Source of the DNA: Verrucomicrobiota bacterium
GTDB lineage: Bacteria; Verrucomicrobiota; Kiritimatiellia; SS1-B-03-39; UBA6053
NCBI GenBank assembly: GCA_020831635.1
Contig: JAFIGC010000048.1
Location: 1-34,298 of the forward strand
DNA length: 34,298 bases
Direction of reading: 5' to 3'
The position numbers and the translations under genes were made by a program. Below the pieces are notes generated by a model. The model ran no database searches, was not told where the DNA came from, and saw only the letters and a list, made by a program, of their open reading frames with translations. Position 1 is the first letter of the stretch. Each line of letters opens with the position of its first letter. Shown in pieces: positions 1 through 7,871 of this stretch.

Positions 1-65
1 TGTTACTTATATGTAGAGGTTTGTGCGGAATTAGCCCGTGAACTTCAGACTAGGGAATAAGGGGT

Positions 66-1040
66 CTATCTAATCGCAAGCAGTCGGTCGGCCATACGTT
101 CCACGTATTCCCGCCTCACATCCGGCCTGAGGAAGGAGCGGGCAACAAGGAGTTCGACCTGCGGCGCGCGGTGGGCAAAGTCGTCAAGAATCGAACCCGC
201 AATGGCAGGTGACATTCCGTATCGCTCGGCGAGCAGCAAGAAATCGGGCCGACCGTAAAAGCCGTTGCGGGCATGAAAATCCGTTTCGGTGTCGTCGAAG
301 AATTCGAGCGCACAGCGGGGTTCGTTGGGCAGATGGAGTCCGGTGCAGAGAAGATCGTAGGCGGGACTGAGTACATGATCGCCCAGTTCCGTTTGCAGGA
401 GGGAAAAGTTTTTCAGGTGCGCGTCTCCGTTGGAGAACACGTAATTGAACACGTGTCTGCGGAAGAGATCCTCGATGAGAACCGAATAGGCCGGGCAAAA
501 TGCGCGGAGAATCCGTCCGGTTTCCTCGAGGCTGCCGTCGTACTTGTAATTGCGTCCGTGATTCGCCTCGCTGCGATTGGAGAGCTGGCAAAAATCTTCC
601 TGGGGAATGCGCGACCCATCCGCGCGGCGGTCAAATCGTTTGACCAAATAGGCGGGTTCACCGTCCGCCAACTCCACCAGCGCGCAAGGGGGGACCGGAA
701 TACCGAACACCTGTCCGGCAATGCACAGGGTGAGATGTTCGTTCGCGGGAACCTCATCCAGGTGTCGAAGCGAGGCGAGGCCTGGAATGGGTTTGAGAAG
801 AAAGGTGCCCTCGGTTGTGGCGAGTGTGAGCCGTCCCCGGGACAAACGGAGGGAAATCTTGTCCTGCACGCCGGATATGGAGAGTCGTCTCGCTTCTTCG
901 GCCCGGTAGGTAATGACCTCCGCCCGCGTGAAAGAAAGGCGGTGGGGGAGCACCGAACGTCCATCCGTCAACCGCCGCACGGCGGCGGGAGAGAAACCAT
1001 CGTGTTCGATGGGTTTCAATGTGGATCGGCATGAGAACAT
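66..1040 (-). CDS. hipT: HipT-like serine/threonine kinase toxin of a HipBST module
   Basis: This is a 324-residue HipA-family kinase that lacks the N-terminal subdomain of full-length HipA (about 440 residues). That subdomain is supplied by the next gene upstream, as in tripartite HipBST systems. Visible kinase landmarks are the SIS autophosphorylation pair followed by G-V-Q-D-K (S54, S56), the ATP-binding lysine in LLKP (K83), the catalytic loop NGDAHLKN (204-211, catalytic D206) and the metal-binding aspartate in AYDL (D229), so the enzyme looks intact. The studied HipT of E. coli O127 phosphorylates tryptophanyl-tRNA synthetase and carries the same two-serine motif; the target here is unknown. 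The ATG overlaps the hipS stop by one base (TGATG), which implies translational coupling. A general HipA-domain kinase is the only alternative. Confidence 0.9.
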   Translation of the reverse strand: MFSCRSTLKPIEHDGFSPAAVRRLTDGRSVLPHRLSFTRAEVITYRAEEARRLSISGVQDKISLRLSRGRLTLATTEGTFLLKPIPGLASLRHLDEVPANEHLTLCIAGQVFGIPVPPCALVELADGEPAYLVKRFDRRADGSRIPQEDFCQLSNRSEANHGRNYKYDGSLEETGRILRAFCPAYSVLIEDLFRRHVFNYVFSNGDAHLKNFSLLQTELGDHVLSPAYDLLCTGLHLPNEPRCALEFFDDTETDFHARNGFYGRPDFLLLAERYGMSPAIAGSILDDFAHRAPQVELLVARSFLRPDVRREYVERMADRLLAIR

Positions 1041-1363
1041 CAGGCGGACTCCGGATGCACGGTGACAGCGCCGATGGTGTCGTTGCCTGCCGTGAGCAGC
1101 AGGCGCCCGAACGCATCTTCTTCATCGATTCCCAGTCGGCGGCACTGCTCCGTTTTCAGGCTTCCTTCCGCAAGCAGGCCCGCAAAAAAGGGAAACAGCG
1201 TCTCGGATTGATACGGGGCGAGCCTTTTGGGAAGGGTCAGACTGACAGGCGGCGCCATGGGGTCGGCCAGGTACTGATCGAAATACGTGAAACAGTATCC
1301 CCCCGCCGTCTCTTCGAGATGCCCGGCCTCACGTCCCAACATCTTCACCGTACCGCTACGCAT
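1040..1363 (-). CDS. hipS: HipS-like protein, probable antitoxin (HipA N-subdomain 1 family)
   Basis: This 107-residue protein matches the detached N-terminal subdomain of HipA. It has the typical motif of a phenylalanine-tyrosine-rich strand, then S-L-T-L-P-K-R, then F-P-F-F-A-G-L-L-A-E-G, and ends in G-x-D-T-I-G-A-V. In known HipBST systems this small protein, not HipB, neutralises the kinase. The gene sits between hipB and hipT. Its ATG lies inside the end of hipB (8-base overlap) and its TGA overlaps the hipT start, so all three proteins should be made from one message in coupled fashion. Being standalone, in the order B-S-T, is what separates this locus from two-gene HipAB. Confidence 0.88.
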   Translation of the reverse strand: MRSGTVKMLGREAGHLEETAGGYCFTYFDQYLADPMAPPVSLTLPKRLAPYQSETLFPFFAGLLAEGSLKTEQCRRLGIDEEDAFGRLLLTAGNDTIGAVTVHPESA

Positions 1364-1574
1364 GGTCGGACTCCGTTGACTTCAGCCCGATTCGCAGTTC
1401 CAGACCCAGCGGGTCCAGCACTTTCGAGAGCGTGGAAAGAGTGGGATTGCCCTTGCCCGTTTCCAAGTCACTCAAAGCATGCAACGACACGCCGGAAAGA
1501 CGCGCCAGCGTTTTTTGGTCCACCGAAAGCTGCTCTCTCCGGCTTCGAATCGTTTGTGATAACGATATATTCAT
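1356..1574 (-). CDS. hipB: HipB-like XRE-family DNA-binding repressor
   Basis: This 72-residue protein consists almost entirely of an XRE/Cro helix-turn-helix: Q-K-T-L-A-R-L-S-G-V-S, then the recognition helix ending D-L-E-T-G-K-G-N-P-T, then L-S-T-L-S-K-V-L. HipB proteins bind palindromic operators and repress their own operon. Two copies of one palindrome (ATATTCAT-N4-ATGAATAT type) lie at 1567-1586 and 1627-1646, the first covering the start codon, which supports autoregulation. No Shine-Dalgarno site is visible. A -10-like TATAGA (1584-1589, minus strand) lies 9 bases from the ATG, so the message may be nearly leaderless. The C-terminus is short and lacks the extended tail of E. coli HipB. 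Confidence 0.9.
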   Translation of the reverse strand: MNISLSQTIRSRREQLSVDQKTLARLSGVSLHALSDLETGKGNPTLSTLSKVLDPLGLELRIGLKSTESDHA

Positions 1575-1586
1575 AAAAATGAATCT
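1567..1586. promoter_or_regulatory. HipB operator candidate, promoter-proximal
   Basis: The inverted repeat ATATTCAT-AAAA-ATGAATCT has one mismatch between its arms. It overlaps the hipB start codon and the -10-like TATAGA. It shares both half-sites and the 4-base spacing with the copy at 1627-1646, and the two copies are exactly 60 bases apart. Confidence 0.6.
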
Positions 1587-1626
1587 ATAACGTGATTATC
1601 GAAATTACAAGAAAATAATATGCTGA

Positions 1627-1646
1627 ATATTCATTTTAATGAATAT
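1627..1646. promoter_or_regulatory. HipB operator candidate, distal perfect copy
   Basis: The inverted repeat ATATTCAT-TTTA-ATGAATAT is perfect, and the symmetry extends one further base pair on each side (1626-1647). It lies upstream of hipB in the AT-rich gap before the terminator of the BON gene. Paired operators are usual for HipB-type repressors, which bridge or bend DNA between sites. Confidence 0.62.
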
Positions 1647-1660
1647 TATAGATTTATTTT

Positions 1661-1718
1661 AAAAAAAAGGGCGGTGGTTGCCGGATTCCCGTGGGAATCC
1701 AAGACAACACACCGCCCC
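1661..1718 (-). terminator. Intrinsic terminator of the BON-domain gene
   Basis: Read on the minus strand, an 8-base stem GGGCGGTG/CACCGCCC (arms at 1710-1717 and 1669-1676) closes around an inner perfect hairpin GGATTCCC-GT-GGGAATCC (1683-1700) and is followed at once by eight T residues (1661-1668). It lies 26 bases beyond the BON gene stop and insulates that gene from the hip operon. Confidence 0.85.
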
Positions 1719-1743
1719 ATTCGCTTTTTGGCTTTTCTGGGCT

Positions 1744-3276
1744 TTACAGAATTTCGATCGCGTTCACGGTCATTTCGTTGTTCACCTTTTCGACGCCTTT
1801 GACGTCGGACACGGTCTTGCTGACCAGCGCTTTTTCGGCATCGTTTTGGGCGATGCCGGTCAGGGTCACTTCGCCTTCGCGGGTGACGACTTTGATGTCC
1901 GATCCACGGGTGGAGCGATGATTTTTCAAGACCAACCTGACTTGGGCGGTGACTGAGGCGTCATCGATCCGTTCGCCGGGAGTGCGCCCTTCCGTCACGG
2001 GGACGGTGGACACGGTCATGTTGTTCACCACCGAGGTGACTCCGTCAATGTCGGCGGCATGTTCGCCGGTCAGGTCCTTTTGCGCCTGGGTGGAAGCTTC
2101 GCCAGCCAAGGTGACCACGCCGTCTTGTACGGAGACGTCGGTGTCGCGCATGGCCACATTCCGACGAAACAACAAGCTCAAACGCACCTTGCGTTCAATC
2201 CACTTGTCGGATTTTTCCATTTCGGCATCGGTCTCGGTTTCGAGGGTGTTGACCACGCGGGTCACGCCGTTCAGGCCCGCGGCGGTGGCTTCGGCCAGGT
2301 TCTTGTTGGATTCGTTGGCCGCGCTGCCGCTCAAAGTGACGACACCGTTTTCGGCATCGATCTTGATGGAATCATCTTTGAGGTGGGTGCGGTACACGTA
2401 GGTTGTTTTGAAAGACGATTCGATTTGATCGTCGCTCACAGCCAGGCCTGCCGTTCTTTCGCGTCTCGCTTCATCAACGCGAACACTGCGTTCGGTATTG
2501 CGGGGGATCGGCGTGCCTACGGTCATTTCGTTGTTCACCTTGTCTACGCCATTGATGTTGGACACCGTCTGGGTGACCCGCGCTTTGTCAGCATCGTTTT
2601 GCGCGATGCCGGTCAAAGTCACTTCCCCTTCACGGGTAACGACTTGAATGTCCGACCCGCGGGTGGAACGATGACTAGTCAAGACATGTCTGACATGTGC
2701 GGTCAAGGTGGCATCGTCAATCCGCACGCCGGGCGTACGCTCGTCGTTCACGCGATCACCCGAAACGGTAATGTTGTTTTTCACGGATTTCACACCGTCA
2801 ATTCCAGCCGTATTTTCAGCGGCAAGCGTTTTTTGCGCCTGGGTCGAGGCAACGCCTCCCAGGATGACAGCTCCATCATTTACAGAGACGGTGGTGTTGA
2901 GAATGTTCAGATTCTGATGTAGGGAAAGGTTGGATTTCACCTTGCGCTCAATCCAGGAATCCGACTTTTCCGCAGCCGCTTCCTCTTCGGTTTCGATCAT
3001 GCTCTCGACACGGACCACGCCGTTCAGACCGGCTGCCGTTTTTTCGGCAAGGCGCTTGTTGGACTCAGAGGCCACGGTGCCTCGCAAGGTGACGACACCG
3101 TCCCGGGCATCAATCTTGATGGTGTCATCCTTGAGGGTTGTGCGGTACTCATGGGATGTTTTGAAGGACGATTCGATTTGATCGTCGGCTGCGGCCGCTT
3201 GAAGCGGCGGAGCGAAATAAAGGACGCTTGCGGTGACTACCGCGAGGCCCAAATGATGAATAGTTGAATGACGCAT
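1744..3276 (-). CDS. Periplasmic protein with six BON domains (two duplicated three-BON blocks)
   Basis: The chosen ATG at 3276 gives 510 residues and is preceded by AAGGAA at 9-base spacing; a longer frame to 3375 adds an unlikely leader. Residues 1-28 form a Sec signal peptide (basic start, hydrophobic core, A-A-A-A cleavage region), so the protein should act in the periplasm. Six BON domains of about 65-70 residues follow, recognisable by the repeated pattern I-x-V-x-x-G-x-V-T-L-x-G and ending in G-V-x-x-V-x-N. Domains 1-3 and 4-6 are near copies joined by a basic linker. BON proteins such as OsmY bind phospholipid or act as stress chaperones; the exact role here is unknown. It is a single-gene unit with its own terminator. 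Confidence 0.88.
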   Translation of the reverse strand: MRHSTIHHLGLAVVTASVLYFAPPLQAAAADDQIESSFKTSHEYRTTLKDDTIKIDARDGVVTLRGTVASESNKRLAEKTAAGLNGVVRVESMIETEEEAAAEKSDSWIERKVKSNLSLHQNLNILNTTVSVNDGAVILGGVASTQAQKTLAAENTAGIDGVKSVKNNITVSGDRVNDERTPGVRIDDATLTAHVRHVLTSHRSTRGSDIQVVTREGEVTLTGIAQNDADKARVTQTVSNINGVDKVNNEMTVGTPIPRNTERSVRVDEARRERTAGLAVSDDQIESSFKTTYVYRTHLKDDSIKIDAENGVVTLSGSAANESNKNLAEATAAGLNGVTRVVNTLETETDAEMEKSDKWIERKVRLSLLFRRNVAMRDTDVSVQDGVVTLAGEASTQAQKDLTGEHAADIDGVTSVVNNMTVSTVPVTEGRTPGERIDDASVTAQVRLVLKNHRSTRGSDIKVVTREGEVTLTGIAQNDAEKALVSKTVSDVKGVEKVNNEMTVNAIEIL

Positions 3277-3454
3277 AATATGTATTTCCTTGAACTTGAA
3301 ACGTGTTGTCGGTGAATTCCGGCAACTGGGGCGTACTTTACACCTTTGCCCGTCCTGATGAAATGGGGTGAACACCTACCGCGATTTACGCACAAAGTGA
3401 TTGCTTACACGATGGAATCGGTGCAATACTTCAATTGGAAAGCGTACAGGTAAG

Positions 3455-6142
3455 ATGACAATGAAGGCTCCAGCCAAACCCCGACCCAAGAAACCGAAAA
3501 AATCGAACGTGTCTGCAAAAGCAGTCGTCGCGGAAAAACCGTCGTTTCCGATCGTCGGCATCGGGGCCTCCGCCGGGGGCCTTGAGGCGCTGGAGCAGTT
3601 CTTGGAAGAAGTGCCGGACCACTGCGGCATGGCCTTCGTGATTGTGCAACATCTGGACCCGACGCACAAGGGGATCATGCATGAACTGCTGCAACGGGTC
3701 ACCGGCATGTCCGTCATGCAAGTCAAGGACTGCACCCAAGTGAAGCCAGACTGTGTCTACGTGATCCCCCCCAACAAAGACATGTCGATTTTGCATGACG
3801 TCCTGCACCTGCTGCCGCCCGCGGCCCCCCGGGGGCTGCGCCTGCCGATTGATTTTTTTCTCCGTTCGCTGGCCGAAGACCGCCAGGAACACAGCATCGG
3901 GGTGATTCTCTCCGGCATGGGCTCCGACGGGACCCTCGGCCTGCGCGCCATCAAGGAAAAGGCGGGCCTGGCCTTGGTGCAGGAACCCTCAACCGCGAAA
4001 TTCGATAGTATGCCGCGCAGCGCGATGGATGCCGGCTTGGCGGATATCGTGGCCGCGCCCGACGCCCTTCCCGGGAAAATCATCAGCTATCTGCAACGCT
4101 CGCCCCTGGTCCAAAAATCCGAGGAGCCCGTGGAAAGCAAGACCCGGGACGCGCTGGAGAAAATCCTGATCCTCATCCGATCTCGCTCCGGGCATGATTA
4201 TTCCCTCTACAAACGCAATACCATTGTCCGCCGGATTGAGCGGCGGATGGGGCTGCACCAAATCGATAAGATGGAGACCTATATCCTGTATTTGCAGGAG
4301 AACCCGCAGGAACTGGATCTGCTGTTCAAGGAATTGCTGATCGGGGTGACCCGCTTTTTCCGGGATCCGGCGGTCTGGGAGCAGTTGGGCGAAAAAGTGA
4401 TCCCCTCCCTACTGGAAACCCGCGAATCGAAATCGGACGCCCTGCGGGCCTGGGTCCCCGGCTGCTCCACGGGCGAGGAAGCGTATTCCCTGGCCATCGT
4501 CCTCAAAGAGGCGGCGGAACGGCTCAAACCGAGAGCCCGGCTCACCATACAAATCTTCGCAACCGATCTGGACCAAGACGCCATTGACAAAGCCCGGCAG
4601 GGACTGTTTCCCGAAAACATCGCCTCCGACGTGACCCCGGAACGGCTGAGCCGTTTTTTCATCAAAGAAGATCACGGCTACCGGATGAGCAAGGAAATCC
4701 GGGAAATGGTCATTTTCGCCCCGCAGGATATTATCCGGGATCCACCCTTTACCAAGTTGGACATGCTGAGCTGCCGCAACCTGCTGATCTATCTTTCCGC
4801 TGAAGTTCAAAAAAAACTGATGCCACTGTTTCACTACAGCCTGAACCCCGGCGGGGTCCTGATGCTCGGCAGCGCGGAGACGGTCGGCAGCGGCGGGGAA
4901 TTGTTTGTCCCGCTCCACGCGAAATTGAGAATTTTTCAGCGAACGGAATCGACTTTGGGCGCGGTCCCGGTGCAATTCCCGTCGTCTTTCAGCGCCAAAC
5001 CTCAAACCGACGGGCAGGTGCCCCCGGCTTCGAAAATGCAGGGCAGCCTGCAGACGATGGCGGATCAGTTGGTCCTGCGGAAATATGCCCCGCCATCGGT
5101 GCTGGCCAACGACAAGGGCGATATTCTCTATATCTCGGGTCGCACCGGAAAATATCTCGAGCCCGCCGCCGGCAAGGCCAACTGGAATATTTTCGCCATG
5201 GCCCGCGAAGGACTGCGCTACGAACTCGACGCCGCCTTTCAGAAAGTGCTCCGGCAGAAACAGGGCACGGCCATCACCATCGAGGGACTGAAAATCGCGG
5301 ATCATGTAGGCGATCAGGGGGTGAATCTCCGGGTGGAACGGCTGGAGGCCGAAGGCCCCTTGCAGGGGCTGGTCATGATTGTCTTCACCGACGTGGTATT
5401 GCCGGAGACCCCGCCCCCAACCGCAGAGCAAACCACCCGGGGACAGACCCACAGCATGAAAATCACGGAAATGGAGCGGGAACTCGAACGGGTTCGTCAG
5501 GATGCGCGCAGCAACAATGAAGAAATGCAAACCTCGCAGGAGGAACTGCGCTCGACCAACGAGGAGTTGCAATCCACCAACGAGGAACTCCAGTCCACCA
5601 ACGAGGAACTGACCACCTCGCACGAGGAGATGCAGTCGCTCAACGAAGAACTGCAAACCGTCAACGCGGAAATGCAGGCCAAGGTGGACGAGCTTTCCCG
5701 GGTCGGCAACGACATGAAAAACCTGCTCGACAGCACCGACATCGCCACACTCTTTCTGGACAATGATCTCAACGTGCGACGCTTCACCTCGCTGACCACC
5801 AAAATCTTCAAGCTCATTCCCGGGGACGTGGGTCGTCCCCTCTCGGATCTGGCCACGGATCTGTGCTATCCCGAACTGGCCGAGGATGCGCGGGAGGTTT
5901 TGCGAGCCTTGGCGGCCTCGGAAAAACCCATTGCGACCCGGGACAACCGCTGGTTTACGGTGCGCATCATGCCCTATCGCACCTTGGACAACCGCATTGA
6001 TGGCGTGGTGATCACTTTCACGGACATCACCGTCGCCAAAACCTTGGAAGCCAAACTTCGGGAACGGCAATCCGTTTTGGAAGACCATGTCGCCAGCCAT
6101 ACCCAAGAGCGAACCAGAAAGCCCAAGCAAACCAAGCCGTGA
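3455..6142 (+). CDS. CheB-CheR fusion with coiled coil and PAS domain
   Basis: This protein has about 895 residues. The start at 3455 (or ATG 3461, two codons later) is preferred over TTG 3401 because AGG lies just upstream. The CheB methylesterase domain (about 30-215) has the full Ser-His-Asp triad: S39 in GIGAS, H66 in QHLDP, D158 in GMGSDG. The CheR methyltransferase (about 230-490) has the SAM motif around P-G-C-S-T-G-E-E and an R-N-L-L-I-Y motif. A PAS-like segment, a coiled coil with the repeat E-E-L-Q-S-T-N (about 655-745) and a PAS domain ending T-D-I-T-V-A-K follow. Homologues often continue into a histidine kinase; this one stops, and a separate kinase gene overlaps its end. The receiver domain of chemotaxis CheB is absent. 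The role is probably receptor-independent signalling, with targets unknown. Confidence 0.9.
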   Translation: MTMKAPAKPRPKKPKKSNVSAKAVVAEKPSFPIVGIGASAGGLEALEQFLEEVPDHCGMAFVIVQHLDPTHKGIMHELLQRVTGMSVMQVKDCTQVKPDCVYVIPPNKDMSILHDVLHLLPPAAPRGLRLPIDFFLRSLAEDRQEHSIGVILSGMGSDGTLGLRAIKEKAGLALVQEPSTAKFDSMPRSAMDAGLADIVAAPDALPGKIISYLQRSPLVQKSEEPVESKTRDALEKILILIRSRSGHDYSLYKRNTIVRRIERRMGLHQIDKMETYILYLQENPQELDLLFKELLIGVTRFFRDPAVWEQLGEKVIPSLLETRESKSDALRAWVPGCSTGEEAYSLAIVLKEAAERLKPRARLTIQIFATDLDQDAIDKARQGLFPENIASDVTPERLSRFFIKEDHGYRMSKEIREMVIFAPQDIIRDPPFTKLDMLSCRNLLIYLSAEVQKKLMPLFHYSLNPGGVLMLGSAETVGSGGELFVPLHAKLRIFQRTESTLGAVPVQFPSSFSAKPQTDGQVPPASKMQGSLQTMADQLVLRKYAPPSVLANDKGDILYISGRTGKYLEPAAGKANWNIFAMAREGLRYELDAAFQKVLRQKQGTAITIEGLKIADHVGDQGVNLRVERLEAEGPLQGLVMIVFTDVVLPETPPPTAEQTTRGQTHSMKITEMERELERVRQDARSNNEEMQTSQEELRSTNEELQSTNEELQSTNEELTTSHEEMQSLNEELQTVNAEMQAKVDELSRVGNDMKNLLDSTDIATLFLDNDLNVRRFTSLTTKIFKLIPGDVGRPLSDLATDLCYPELAEDAREVLRALAASEKPIATRDNRWFTVRIMPYRTLDNRIDGVVITFTDITVAKTLEAKLRERQSVLEDHVASHTQERTRKPKQTKP

Positions 6143-6186
6143 TACGGACGAATGCGCCATCCACCACGGATGTCAGGAATCGAACC

Positions 6187-7665
6187 ATGAAAAATCCCGA
6201 TCGGGGAGAACGCAAGCCCCCAAAAAGAAAGCAAAACACGGCAAAGAAGACACCTCCTTCCGCCGCCGTGCAAGAATTGCGTCTCCGCGCCGAATCCCGG
6301 CTTCAGAAAGGTGAAAAGTCTCCCGAGGAAATCGAGGCCCTGACGTCCGATACCGACACCCGTCGGCTGCTCCATGAACTCCAGGTCCACCAGATTGAAT
6401 TGGAAATGCAAAACGTGGAACTTCAGGAGTCCCGGAACCATGCCGAATCGTTGCGGGACAAGTATATTGAACTCTATGATTTTTCCCCGGTCGGGTATTT
6501 CTCGCTGGATGAAAAGGGCCTAATTCTGGAAGTAAACCTGACCGGCGCGGCGATGCTCGGGGTGGTGCGTTCCGAACTCATCGGCAGCAACTTGACGCGG
6601 TTTGCGGAGTCGTCCTGCCAATCCGTCCTTTTCAACCTGCTGGCGAGTGTCTTTGCCGACAGCGGAAAAAAAACAGACGAAATCCAATTGAAAAAGCATG
6701 GAGGGGAGCACTTCTGGGCCGGCCTCTACGCCTCCCCCGCCTTTTCCACGGACCACGGCCAAAAAGTCTGTCGGATGGCTATTTCCGATGTCACCGCGCA
6801 TAAAAAGGCGGAGGAGGCCCGGCACCAAGTAGAACTTCTGACGCATTCCAACCAGGAACTCAAACAGGAGATCGTCCGCCGTCAGGCCGTGGAGGAAGCC
6901 CTCAAAAAAAGCGAACGGCATCAAAAGGAGCTTCTGGAGCAGGCCCGTGACTTACAGGGAAAATTGCGAAAGTTGTCCCACAGCAATCTGCATGCCGTGG
7001 AAAGGGAACGAAAGCGCATCAGCCGGGATTTGCACGACGATGTGATCCAAACGTTGGTCGGGATCAACTTCCATCTGGCCGCTTTGGCGGAAATGCCCGA
7101 GATCACCGCGGAGATGCTCAAAGAAAAAATCGTGCAAACCCAACATCTGGTCGAAGCCTCGGTCAGGTCGATTCTCACGTATGCGCTGGAATTGCGTCCG
7201 CCGGGGCTGGATGATCTGGGCTTGGTGGTTTCGTTGAACACTTTTCTCAAAGATTTCATGAAGCGTACCGGGATTGAGGTGGATTTCAAAGCGAATGCCG
7301 ACGAAGACCAACTCGGCAGCGACCAGCGGATCGCCCTGTACCGCATCGTCCAGACCGGGCTAGCCAACGTCATGGAACATGCGGAGGCCTCCCGGGTGGA
7401 ACTGCGGATTTCCGAAACCGCGGACGAAGTCAGTCTGCAAATCACGGATAACGGCATCTCCTTCGATGTGCCGGGGCATGCCGCCCTGCGGTCGGGCAAA
7501 CACCTGGGCCTGATCAGCATGCGCGAGCGGGCCGAGATGATGGGCGGGACGTTTCGGATCGAATCCCAACCGGGGCAAGGCACCTCCCTGTATGTCCGCA
7601 TTCCGATCACTGGCAACACCGGCGGTACGGGCGGCACGGGCGAAGAAGATCCCGCGGAAAAATGA
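6187..7665 (+). CDS. PAS-domain sensor histidine kinase (NarL/LuxR-type HisKA_3 class)
   Basis: This is a cytoplasmic kinase of 492 residues with no membrane segment. The ATG at 6187 has AGGA 8 bases upstream; an alternative GTG at 6139 overlaps the previous stop (GTGA). Domain order: basic N-terminus, an L-H-E-L-Q-V-H-Q-I-E-L-E-M-Q-N linker (62-76), a PAS domain (about 90-205), a coiled coil (205-265), a HisKA_3 dimerisation helix with phospho-accepting H283 in R-D-L-H-D-D, then a HATPase_c domain with N394, the D-N-G box at 421-423 and H-L-G-L-I-S-M at 439-445. Such kinases phosphorylate LuxR-type regulators, but none is encoded next to it. Adjacency to the kinase-less CheB-CheR-PAS protein suggests that the two act together as a split version of the usual fusion. 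The tail is a short Gly-Thr repeat. Confidence 0.9.
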   Translation: MKNPDRGERKPPKRKQNTAKKTPPSAAVQELRLRAESRLQKGEKSPEEIEALTSDTDTRRLLHELQVHQIELEMQNVELQESRNHAESLRDKYIELYDFSPVGYFSLDEKGLILEVNLTGAAMLGVVRSELIGSNLTRFAESSCQSVLFNLLASVFADSGKKTDEIQLKKHGGEHFWAGLYASPAFSTDHGQKVCRMAISDVTAHKKAEEARHQVELLTHSNQELKQEIVRRQAVEEALKKSERHQKELLEQARDLQGKLRKLSHSNLHAVERERKRISRDLHDDVIQTLVGINFHLAALAEMPEITAEMLKEKIVQTQHLVEASVRSILTYALELRPPGLDDLGLVVSLNTFLKDFMKRTGIEVDFKANADEDQLGSDQRIALYRIVQTGLANVMEHAEASRVELRISETADEVSLQITDNGISFDVPGHAALRSGKHLGLISMRERAEMMGGTFRIESQPGQGTSLYVRIPITGNTGGTGGTGEEDPAEK

Positions 7666-7680
7666 TCCGGGAATTTTTTT
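7650..7680 (+). terminator. Probable intrinsic terminator after the histidine kinase
   Basis: TCCCG (7650-7654) pairs with CGGGA (7668-7672) across the stop codon, followed by a run of seven T residues. The stem is short, so the call is moderate. Confidence 0.45.
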
Positions 7681-7870
7681 ACACCGCCGCACGATACTGC
7701 AAAGGGAAAACCACTCGAAAAGTGGTGCCGGATTCGGCGGAGCTGGCGATTTCAAGGCTCGCCTCCAGCAACTCACAGAGACGTCGAGCATTTCGGGAAT
7801 GTGGTCGAGGAATTGCCTGTAGGAGAGGGATCGTCCGATGATTTGATCCGGGTCGCAATGTCTTCGTATT
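7679..7870 (-). pseudogene. Relic of a histidine kinase: N-terminal scrap joined out of frame to the C-terminal end
   Basis: On the minus strand, one frame reads D-Q-I-I-G-R-S-L-S-Y-R-Q-F-L-D-H-I-P-E-M-L-D (about 7785-7850), like the N-terminal segment of some sensor kinases. In another frame the last ~36 codons (7679-7785) read R-R-L-C-E-L-L-E-A-S-L-E-I-A-S then S-G-T-T-F-R-V-V-F-P, which is the end of a HATPase domain after the G2 box. The ATP-binding core between them is missing. The simplest reading is a large internal deletion with a frame change. The relic abuts the stop codon of the downstream ATPase of the pair at 7872. The C-terminal match is good; the N-terminal match is weaker. Confidence 0.5.
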
Positions 7871-7871
7871 G

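Noticed and set aside
4409-6160. 583-codon open frame on the minus strand opposite the CheB-CheR gene
   Set aside because: It is antisense to a gene with clear catalytic motifs, has no recognisable domain, and its repeats mirror the coiled-coil repeats of the real gene.
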